This document shows, one piece after another, positions 9,005-17,143 of a stretch of DNA of 35,650 nucleotides (the stretch's first letter is position 1; every line of letters starts with the position of its first letter). Location of the stretch: contig CALGNF010000017.1 in NCBI GenBank assembly GCA_937958685.1, positions 1 to 35,650 on the forward strand, written 5' to 3'. Source of the DNA: an uncultured Caryophanales bacterium. Its GTDB lineage: Bacteria; Bacillota_I; Bacilli_A; Izemoplasmatales; Hujiaoplasmataceae. The notes under the pieces are model-generated. The model saw only the letters and a list, made by a program, of their open reading frames with translations. It had not been told where the DNA came from and made no database searches. Both the position numbers and the translations under genes were made by a program.

Positions 9005-12000
9005 GTGAAAGCGATCAAAAAGCTCATCTGGCTGCTTGTCTTGACAATTGTTGCTTCGGGATTCATCCTCGGCTGCGAGGATCTTTCGACAACGACGATG
9101 GTCGCGACGACGTCCCTTTCCGCAACCGACACCAATACGGCATCGACCACAGCATATACCACCCAAACAGGGATCACGACCCAGTCAACGGTGGAAACGA
9201 TCACGGGATGGACGGACACAACCACCACGAGCATCACGACAACACTTCCTACCACCTCCTTAACGACCACCAGTTCAGCACAAGTCACCACCTTGTCGAC
9301 AACCGCGGTGACGATTACAACCACCGTGACCACGACTTTAGTTCCAACCACAACCACCACAGCCACGACACTGCCGATGACGACCACGACAACCGCTTCG
9401 CCTTATCCCGAACCGCTTGTCTACTTCCCGGGCGGCATCAACCATCATACGATCGGACTTACCCCGTCGCTTGCTGTGTTCGTCGACCTTGGCGGTGCGC
9501 CGCTTATGGCGATCAGGATCAACGATAACCTTCTTTCCGGATCCGACTACACGCTTGAGGGCACCAGCCTGAGCATTCATCAAGCCTATGTCGATCTGGT
9601 GCCACTTGGCTTGGCCAATGAATTGAAAGTCACGACATCAGGCGGCCAAGCCATCGTCTATTTCATCGTCAACGACATTCCCCAGATCGCCGACAAGACC
9701 GATTTCATCAAATATCCCGGGGAAGCCATCCACAACGAGAACTTCCGGTGGCTCATCACCAATCAGATCGGCTCGCTGACCTACGAGATCACGACCACTC
9801 CCTCCGAGCACACCCTGATCGACCACGGTGACGGCACCTTCGATTTTCTCCCCGCCTTTGTCTTCACCGGGGATGTGACAATCTCCGTCTCCGTCACCGA
9901 CGAATACGGCGCCACCGCCCAAAGAGACATCAACCTGAACTACAAGGTTGTGAATCCCTATATCTATGACGCCCAGGGCGAGAAGACCGTCGACAAGAAA
10001 ACAGCGGCGACCGATCTCGTGATGACTGCCGATACTTACGGCAGCGAACCGGCCAACTTGTATTATGAGATGACTGACATCCTACTTGGTGATACTTCCA
10101 TCGGCAGCGACAACTACATCTTCAAGACGGACGCCAATCCCCGGTACTTCTCCCTGAAACTTGCCTACTTGATGCAACTGCCGGTCGGTGAACATCATTT
10201 CACGCTCACGACAACAGCCGGAGCGGCCACCTTCATCGTGAACATCACCGACACAAGGACAATTGTGGCGGTTCCGAATGCGATCCAGTTCACCATCGAT
10301 GTTTCCACCGAAGACATCCCCATCGCGCTCACGCTCTACGCCAACGTGATCGGTGCTTCAAGTTTCGCGCTTGGCGAGACGACATTGACTGAGGATCACT
10401 GCACCTATCTCGATGGTCTTTTGACGCTCAAGGCAAGTTATTTGGATACCTTGTCTCCCGGAATCCATGACTTGATGGCCAACGGCATGAAAATCGTCAC
10501 CGTGACGATCCTGACGCCGCAGACACCAGAAGTCGGGGAGATTCCCGTACCCGTAATCTTTGCCAAGGCGACCTCGGGAGACCTTGAGATTCCCATCGCG
10601 CTTTTCGGTTTCGCGAGTGAAACAGAGATCTTCCGTTTCCAGGTCAAACTGACCGCGACGGATTATACGATCACCGACGCTGCCCTGACGCTCAAGGCGG
10701 ACTATCTTGGCACCCTGCCCTACGGAGTCCACGAATACTTCATCATCAACTCCCAGGGCGCCACCTCGTTCTTCGTCGCCGTGACGGACAAACCCCAGGC
10801 AACGACCACCGACCAGAACGTGACCAAGTTCACCTATGAGACGATTCCCGCCGAAGCCTTGCGGGTCCAAGCCGCCACCACTTTCAACCTGACCGGTTTC
10901 GCCCTGACAGAAGTGGCCTTCTATGACTATCTCGAAACGCCTTCCGGCACGGCGCAGCTGGCGACCATCGCCGAAGGAGAGCTTTCCGCAAGCGGCGCTT
11001 TCGGCTCGCTCACCCTCAACCCCTTGACCAAGACCTTCGCCTTCCTGAGAAATCCCGGCTGGTTCGGGGTTGTCGTCTTCACCTACACCGCAACCGATGA
11101 ACTGGGGTTGGTGAGCGATGCGATCACGATGGATGTCGTTTATAAGGAAATGCCGCCAGCAATCGCCGACAACAACACCAAACACCATATGCAGGGTGAT
11201 GCCATCGACATCGTCTATACGATCACCAACATGGCCGGCAATTCCCTCTTCCCGATCTATAGGATTATTCATGATGATCATGCCCTGCTTTTGGGAACCG
11301 ACTATACTGTCGGTCCCCAGGAAGGCAGTTACCTCTATTTCACGATCAAAAGCGCTTATCTGGAAACACTTCCGCTCGGGATTGCCGACTTCATGCTCTA
11401 TACCGAAGGCGGACGAGACGCCTTCTCGCTCACCGTCTATTCCCGGTTGCTGGTAGCCGATCCCACAGAGGAATTCGACAAGAATGCTCCGGCTGATGTG
11501 CTGTTCACGATCACCGGATCGCCGCTTGTCCTCACCAGTCTCAAACACGGGACGGTGACGGTGGCTGCGGAAAACTATACCTTCGCGGATGGTTTGCTTA
11601 CACTCAAGTCGGCTTATCTCTCCAGTCTGCCCTATGGAGTGCAGAACTTCACCATCGACAATGGTTATGGGTCGACGCCAATCAGCGTCACGATCGGGGA
11701 TTCCCGGCTGCCGGCGCTGATCTTTGCGACAATCACCTATTATCAGGGCACAGAAGCAGATGTGGAAGTCAGTTTCACTCTTTATGACAAAACTGTGACC
11801 GGTCTCTTGCTGAACGATGATCCGGTCGCCGGCGGGAATTATTCGCTCTTTGGCGGCATCCTCGTCCTGTCCGGCAGTTACCTTGAAACAGTGAGCGGAA
11901 GTGAAACGACGCTTGCCTTCACCTTGGTCTGTTCGACGGGTACGGTGCCCTTCACCATCATCATCGAACCGGAAACGATCACCCCGACTTTGGAACAGAC

Positions 12001-14575
12001 TTCCGCCGATTTCCGGATCGACCTGATGGCGGATGTGACGTTCACCATCAATCTCTATGACAACACCTTCACCGCCCTCAAGCATGACGGGATCACCCTG
12101 GTCAGAAACGTCGACTACACCTTGAACGAAACCACGGGAGCGCTCGCGCTCAAAGGCAGTCTCCTTGTCAGACTCTATGATTTTGACCGCACCAGCTACG
12201 AGTTCAAACTTCACACCGCCGAAGCTCCCGCCGCCGCTTTCAGCGTTACCTACACCCATGCCAACAATCTGGTGATAAACGGCGGATTCGAGACCGGCGA
12301 CCTCTTCGGGTGGATGCCCTATGCCTTGTGGAAGGATGAGCCGGTGCTTGTGGCTTTCCGCAATGAAAGAGTCGTCTCGACGCTCTCCTACGGCTCCGCC
12401 AGCACCGATCCGTACAACCGGGACGGCGCCTATCATTATGGTCTCTACACCTACCCCTATGACAACAGCAACAAGGATCTCAACCAGGAACGGATGGGGA
12501 TGCTGCGCTCAAGCAACTTCCGCCTTGCCGGCTCGGGCGTCATCTCCTTCAAGTTGGGCGGTGGGAAGAACACCGGCACGGCCTATGTCTCCATCCGTGA
12601 CGCCACCACCCACGAGGAGCTCGCCCGCTTCGGCAACCGCCATTTTGGCAACACCTCGTTGAGTGGTACGAGCAACGCGGAAGGCTATCTCTTCCAGTAC
12701 TATTTCGATCTTTCGGCACAGCTTGGCAAAGAACTGTATATTCTAATCGTTGATGCGGCCTCCCACGAGTGGAGCGTGCTCGCCTTTGACAGTTTCATCA
12801 CCTATTACGCCGTGGCGCCTTCTTTCAACGCCGATCAGACGGCGCACAACATCGTTCCGGTCATCTACAGCGCTGGGAGCGCCACCAACGCCATCATCAA
12901 CGGCGCTCTGACCAGCAACCTCAACAACTGGGAAAACCCGCAAGGCGTCTTCCAGATCGCCAACGGCGGCGCCATCAGCAGCGTCGGCGGCGATCCCGCC
13001 CTGGGCGTCCTCCGTTCGCCGGCTTTCACCATCAACGGCGCCAACGTCTATTTGACTTTCGATTTCGCCGGGGCGATCCAACGCGACAAGCAAGTTTTCG
13101 TGCTCGTCAAGGAAGTCGGCACGAACCTGGAAGTCCTGAGACTCACCCGCCGGGCCGATCAGGCCTCCACAGAAGATTCCGGGGATTTCAAGACCCATTG
13201 GTACGACCTCTTTGGACTTGATCCGACCAAGGAGTACTATCTGGAGGTCGTGGACAACCGCAACGGCAGTTGGGGCGTGGCGCTGATCCGCAATGTCAGT
13301 TTGACAGCCACACCAGGCCTTGATTACCGGCTGGCCGTCAATGCCTTCTACGGGCTCATGACCCATGATCCCGAGGATGGCAGGCACTGGCTGCCGGCAA
13401 CCCTCGCTCAACCGGCCCTGGCCCAACCCGACTTCGTCTTCGCAACTCTCGGTGAGGATTCAGCAACCGAAATCAATCTCAACTACCATTCTGCATATCA
13501 GACAACCTATCTTGAATACACCCTGGCCACCGATCCTGACTTCACGAATGCCCAGGTCATCACCGTGACTGGAAGTCTGTATGAAGCGACGATCACCGCC
13601 ACCGGCAACGTCGTCTACGGCTTCTTGCCCCGCTATGTCCACAAAGTCGCCCTTGATGGATTGCTTCCGGGCACGGACTACATCTACCGGATCCGGGAGG
13701 GCTTCGCCTATTCCGAAGTGCGAAGCATCAAAACAGCGCCCGTCTCGGGCGGATTCAGTTTCCTCTACTATACCGACACCCAGGCCGACTACTGGTATCA
13801 GTCCCAGATCACCGCCAGTCTCCTCGAACAGGCATACCTGCTCGAGGATGACTACCTCTTTGCCCTTTTGACCGGCGATCTTGTCGAGACGGGCAGTTCG
13901 GAAACCCATTGGGACTGGTTTGCCGGCGTGGCGCCGGCTCTGCCCCTGATGACGGTACCCGGCAACCACGATTATCAGAACCAGGCCGCCGAGATCGTTT
14001 CCGCCGGTTACTACAACAGCATGTTCCTCAATCCGCAAAACGGCAGCACCAGTTATCTCAACTCATCCTACTTCTTCATCGTCGACAATGTGCTCTTCGT
14101 GATGCTCGATGTCGTCACGGGCAATGACCTGGCTTTGCAACAGGCTTGGTTCGCCGACATCGTCGCCGCCAACCGGCAGGACTTCCTGGTGGTTAGTACC
14201 CACTACAGCATGTACGGCACTTATCATGAATCAGCGGCGGCAGCGATGATCGCCGACTGGCTGGACGTCTTCGATGCGGCTGATGTCGATCTTGTCCTTT
14301 CCGGACATGATCACATCTACGCCCGCACACCCGCGATGTACCAGGATGAACCGGCGACCTTGCCGAATACCGGCACCTACTATCTGATCGGCGGCACCGC
14401 CGGCCACAAGTTCCGCGAGGTGGGCGAGGGCGAAGACGGCAATTTCGCTTTCTACCTCGAGGAAACGATTTCCACGATCTCGATCATCACCGTCAGTGAC
14501 ACCGCCATCAGCATCCAAACCATCGATCTGGAGGGAAATACTGTTGATACATTCCAGATTCCGGTCAAAGCCTGA
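9005..14575 (+). CDS. Giant surface lipoprotein: X2-like repeats, paired binding modules, purple-acid-phosphatase-like phosphoesterase
   Basis: This 1856-residue lipoprotein starts at GTG and has lipobox ILGC (C24). A Thr-rich linker of about 105 residues follows. Residues of about 135-1085 are tandem Ig-like units: about eight X2-like repeats sharing the LTLKxxYLxxLPxGxHxF pattern and two cadherin/Big_9-like units (for example GDGTFDFLPAFVFTGDV). Next come modules A and B (nt about 12261-13300) as in the previous gene. The C-terminus has an N-terminal FN3-like purple acid phosphatase domain and then a calcineurin-type metallophosphatase domain with metal-ligand motifs DTQ (about nt 13770), GDLVETG (13871), GNHDY (13960), THYS (14199) and GHDHIYAR (14302). 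It should remove phosphate from an extracellular substrate, perhaps a phosphorylated glycan. Confidence 0.88.
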   Translation: MKAIKKLIWLLVLTIVASGFILGCEDLSTTTMVATTSLSATDTNTASTTAYTTQTGITTQSTVETITGWTDTTTTSITTTLPTTSLTTTSSAQVTTLSTTAVTITTTVTTTLVPTTTTTATTLPMTTTTTASPYPEPLVYFPGGINHHTIGLTPSLAVFVDLGGAPLMAIRINDNLLSGSDYTLEGTSLSIHQAYVDLVPLGLANELKVTTSGGQAIVYFIVNDIPQIADKTDFIKYPGEAIHNENFRWLITNQIGSLTYEITTTPSEHTLIDHGDGTFDFLPAFVFTGDVTISVSVTDEYGATAQRDINLNYKVVNPYIYDAQGEKTVDKKTAATDLVMTADTYGSEPANLYYEMTDILLGDTSIGSDNYIFKTDANPRYFSLKLAYLMQLPVGEHHFTLTTTAGAATFIVNITDTRTIVAVPNAIQFTIDVSTEDIPIALTLYANVIGASSFALGETTLTEDHCTYLDGLLTLKASYLDTLSPGIHDLMANGMKIVTVTILTPQTPEVGEIPVPVIFAKATSGDLEIPIALFGFASETEIFRFQVKLTATDYTITDAALTLKADYLGTLPYGVHEYFIINSQGATSFFVAVTDKPQATTTDQNVTKFTYETIPAEALRVQAATTFNLTGFALTEVAFYDYLETPSGTAQLATIAEGELSASGAFGSLTLNPLTKTFAFLRNPGWFGVVVFTYTATDELGLVSDAITMDVVYKEMPPAIADNNTKHHMQGDAIDIVYTITNMAGNSLFPIYRIIHDDHALLLGTDYTVGPQEGSYLYFTIKSAYLETLPLGIADFMLYTEGGRDAFSLTVYSRLLVADPTEEFDKNAPADVLFTITGSPLVLTSLKHGTVTVAAENYTFADGLLTLKSAYLSSLPYGVQNFTIDNGYGSTPISVTIGDSRLPALIFATITYYQGTEADVEVSFTLYDKTVTGLLLNDDPVAGGNYSLFGGILVLSGSYLETVSGSETTLAFTLVCSTGTVPFTIIIEPETITPTLEQTSADFRIDLMADVTFTINLYDNTFTALKHDGITLVRNVDYTLNETTGALALKGSLLVRLYDFDRTSYEFKLHTAEAPAAAFSVTYTHANNLVINGGFETGDLFGWMPYALWKDEPVLVAFRNERVVSTLSYGSASTDPYNRDGAYHYGLYTYPYDNSNKDLNQERMGMLRSSNFRLAGSGVISFKLGGGKNTGTAYVSIRDATTHEELARFGNRHFGNTSLSGTSNAEGYLFQYYFDLSAQLGKELYILIVDAASHEWSVLAFDSFITYYAVAPSFNADQTAHNIVPVIYSAGSATNAIINGALTSNLNNWENPQGVFQIANGGAISSVGGDPALGVLRSPAFTINGANVYLTFDFAGAIQRDKQVFVLVKEVGTNLEVLRLTRRADQASTEDSGDFKTHWYDLFGLDPTKEYYLEVVDNRNGSWGVALIRNVSLTATPGLDYRLAVNAFYGLMTHDPEDGRHWLPATLAQPALAQPDFVFATLGEDSATEINLNYHSAYQTTYLEYTLATDPDFTNAQVITVTGSLYEATITATGNVVYGFLPRYVHKVALDGLLPGTDYIYRIREGFAYSEVRSIKTAPVSGGFSFLYYTDTQADYWYQSQITASLLEQAYLLEDDYLFALLTGDLVETGSSETHWDWFAGVAPALPLMTVPGNHDYQNQAAEIVSAGYYNSMFLNPQNGSTSYLNSSYFFIVDNVLFVMLDVVTGNDLALQQAWFADIVAANRQDFLVVSTHYSMYGTYHESAAAAMIADWLDVFDAADVDLVLSGHDHIYARTPAMYQDEPATLPNTGTYYLIGGTAGHKFREVGEGEDGNFAFYLEETISTISIITVSDTAISIQTIDLEGNTVDTFQIPVKA
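9099..9405 (+). repeat. Low-complexity ACC/ACG/ACA repeat coding a Thr-rich linker
   Basis: About 300 bases dominated by ACN codons encode a spacer made mostly of Thr, Ser and a few Pro, Ala and Val, between the lipid anchor and the first folded domain. Shorter linkers of the same kind occur at the start of the genes at 545, 7577, 14606, 19676 and 34765. The antisense frames read as valine-rich and should not be called genes. Confidence 0.8.
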
Positions 14576-14605
14576 TCATGAGAAAATCCTAGAAGGGGAG
14601 GAACA

Positions 14606-17134
14606 ATGATGAAACCAAGACCACTTCTGCTCATCGCGACCGTCATCTCCTTGTTCTTTCTGCTGGCCTGTCGGGAGGATACGACGACAGCCACCACGCA
14701 TCAATCGCCGACCACGGCTATGTCCGTCACGACTTTGCCACTGACAACTTTGACAAGTTCGGCAGTCAGCACCACTTCAGGAACTGTGACAACGACCGAC
14801 AATCCCTATTTCATCAGCAACCCCGGTTTCGAAGCAGGCGTCCTGAGCGATTGGACGGTCCTTTCCGGCAATGCCTTCAGCGACGCTACCGTCACCTCCA
14901 GTTCCGAAGTCACCCTGGGCATCCCCTACAACAAGGTAGGCAACTACTTTCTCGGGGGCGCTCCGGAAGCCTACACCGGCCGCGTGCGCTCGGAGAGTTT
15001 CATCCTCCAGGGGTCTGGTTATGTCTCATTCCTCTTGGGGGGCGGCTATTTGTCAACGCTTTGCTACGTCGCGATTGTTGAAGAGGATACCAATCTCGAA
15101 CTTTTCCGCATCGGCAACGAAGCCTATGCCGAGATAAGCGAGACCACGCATCCCGCCCAAATGACGCGTCATTATATCGACTTGCGGGCACATCTGGGCA
15201 AGAATATCTATTATCTCATCGTCGATGAAGCCACCGCAAACGGCGGCTACATCAACGTCGATGAGTTCATCAGTTTCTACTACACCGTTCCAGACATGAC
15301 CGACGGCATCATAGCGACCAACATCCGTCCGGTGTTTCCACCCCTATCGGGGATTCCCAACGTGCTCTATAACGGCGCTTTCCAGAGCGGCACCTTGGCC
15401 GGTTGGACCGTGATCGGCGAGACCGGTGTCTTCCGGGACAGCCACATCAATTTGGACAAGCGGCTCTCCAACCGGCCCGACGAGACCAAAATCGGCGTTC
15501 TGCGCTCCTCGGCCTTCAAGGTGGCGGGCAAGAACATCATCTCTTTCCGCCTGGGAGCGACGAAGCATGCCGACCTCACCTATCTTTCCCTCAAGCTTGT
15601 CGGCACCAACGAGGAGATCTTCAGGACCTACAGCGACCGCTGGCGGGATGCGCATGAGGAGGCGACCCATCTCTATTATGTCGATCTGCGCGCTTATGCC
15701 GGCGAGGCGGTCTATCTCGAACTCGTGGACAACGCCCGCGGCGACTGGGGCCTCATCACCCTGGAACAGGTGGTTACCTATTACGAGACCGATCCCGTGA
15801 TCAATGACGAGATCGCCTGGAATCTCCTGTGGGAAACAAGCGCCACCAGGGATTATGCCGCGATGCGCGCCTATGTCGATCCGCTGATCGCAGGCATCGC
15901 CGATGAGACTGAGAGGCTCACGTTCCAGAAGACATTCTACGCCACCATCGACGGCATCCAGAACTTCAAGGGCTCATGGCCTGGCGTTCTCGACTATAAA
16001 GACAATGGCATGACCTTCGTCTATACCGGCGACATCCAGGCGATGTGGCTGCGCGACTCGAGCGCCCAGGTTCTGCCCTATCTGCAGTTTCTAAAGATTG
16101 ATGACGATGTCAAACACATGGTCAGGGGCTTGCTCTTGCAGCAGTTCGAACAGATCCGCCGCGACCCCTACGCCAACGCCTTCAACCCCGATGGGAGCGT
16201 CTTCGAACGCAAGTTCGAGATCGACTCGCTCTGTTACCCGCTGTGGCTGGCAAGCGAATATTACCAAAGGACCGGCGATGACACGATCTTCGACTATTTC
16301 TTCGAACTCACCGTCAAAAAGGTCGTTGCGACCCTCAAACAAGAACAAGACCACAGTGATGCCAACTACCGGATCGAAAACGAACACGACCGCTCAATCG
16401 GCTCCCACGCCTTCAATCCAGAGAGCAAACTGATCTGGAGCGGCTACCGCCCCTCCGATGATGTCTGTTACTACAAGTACTTCATCCCCGGAAACATGTT
16501 CGCGGTCGCCACGCTCGAGAAAATGGTTCACCTTTTCGAAGCTTTGAATCTCGATCCCAACCTGAAAACAGAAATGAGCGAACTCGCCGCCGAAGTTCGC
16601 GAAGCGATCGAAACCTACGGGGTTTACGATCATCCCGAACATGGGCGCATCTATGTCTTCGAGACGACCGGCGCCACCAGCGAGGCGGCCTCAAGCCAGG
16701 AGAAACTCCTGGCGGATGCGGCGAACATCCCCTCGCTCCTGGCCATCCCCTGGCTGGGCTATGCGGATAAGGACGATCCCCTTTACCTGAACACCCGGGC
16801 TTTCATCTTAAGCGAGGACAATCCCTACTATCACGAAGGCACCTATGCCGAAGGCGTCGGCGATCCCCATGACAGCATCTACCAAAACAACCCGTCGCTG
16901 CCCGTCGTCTGGCACATGGCCTTGGCAATGCAAGGCTTGACCACCGACGATCCCGAGGAGATCCGCCTGATGATCGACTACATGACAAATACCACCGCGG
17001 GCACCTATGTGATGCATGAGGCTTTCAATGCCAACAACCCCTCAGAGTACACCCGTGATTACTTCACCTGGCCTTGCGCCCTCTATGCCGAGTTGTACCT
17101 AAGAGATATCCTCGGCATCAACCTGGACTATTAG
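14606..17134 (+). CDS. Exported GH125 exo-alpha-1,6-mannosidase lipoprotein with paired binding modules
   Basis: This 842-residue lipoprotein has lipobox LLAC (C22) and a Thr/Ser-rich linker to about residue 68. Module A (about 69-230; NPGFEAGVLSDW, RSESFILQGSGYVSF) and module B (about 250-395; NGAFQSGTLAGWTV, GVLRSSAF, ELVDNARGDWGLITLE) follow. The C-terminal 440 residues match GH125, an (alpha/alpha)6 family of inverting exo-alpha-1,6-mannosidases. Signatures are TGDIQAMWLRDSSAQV (nt about 16026-16073), the RKFEIDSLCYPLWLA segment, DAANIPSLLAIPWLGY and WHMALAMQGLT. GH125 enzymes are commonly cytoplasmic; the lipid anchor here puts the activity on the cell surface. AGGGGAGGA precedes the ATG pair. 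Confidence 0.9.
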   Translation: MMKPRPLLLIATVISLFFLLACREDTTTATTHQSPTTAMSVTTLPLTTLTSSAVSTTSGTVTTTDNPYFISNPGFEAGVLSDWTVLSGNAFSDATVTSSSEVTLGIPYNKVGNYFLGGAPEAYTGRVRSESFILQGSGYVSFLLGGGYLSTLCYVAIVEEDTNLELFRIGNEAYAEISETTHPAQMTRHYIDLRAHLGKNIYYLIVDEATANGGYINVDEFISFYYTVPDMTDGIIATNIRPVFPPLSGIPNVLYNGAFQSGTLAGWTVIGETGVFRDSHINLDKRLSNRPDETKIGVLRSSAFKVAGKNIISFRLGATKHADLTYLSLKLVGTNEEIFRTYSDRWRDAHEEATHLYYVDLRAYAGEAVYLELVDNARGDWGLITLEQVVTYYETDPVINDEIAWNLLWETSATRDYAAMRAYVDPLIAGIADETERLTFQKTFYATIDGIQNFKGSWPGVLDYKDNGMTFVYTGDIQAMWLRDSSAQVLPYLQFLKIDDDVKHMVRGLLLQQFEQIRRDPYANAFNPDGSVFERKFEIDSLCYPLWLASEYYQRTGDDTIFDYFFELTVKKVVATLKQEQDHSDANYRIENEHDRSIGSHAFNPESKLIWSGYRPSDDVCYYKYFIPGNMFAVATLEKMVHLFEALNLDPNLKTEMSELAAEVREAIETYGVYDHPEHGRIYVFETTGATSEAASSQEKLLADAANIPSLLAIPWLGYADKDDPLYLNTRAFILSEDNPYYHEGTYAEGVGDPHDSIYQNNPSLPVVWHMALAMQGLTTDDPEEIRLMIDYMTNTTAGTYVMHEAFNANNPSEYTRDYFTWPCALYAELYLRDILGINLDY

Positions 17135-17143
17135 GAGATCACC

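Noticed and set aside
8944..9387. Valine-rich reverse-strand ORFs opposite the lipoprotein starts (also at 6835-7701, 19624-19884 and 34737-34991)
   Set aside because: They are the antisense of threonine-rich ACN codon runs. They have no ribosome sites and lie opposite clear lipoprotein genes.
9099..9405. ACN-rich repeats as a CRISPR or satellite array
   Set aside because: There is no constant repeat/spacer structure. The stretch is in frame and encodes a Thr-rich linker.
10358..12436. 692-residue reverse-strand ORF
   Set aside because: It is a shadow of the X2-like repeat region of the giant lipoprotein. The composition (Asp, Gly, Ile, Val, Arg rich) has no domain pattern, and the forward gene is well supported.
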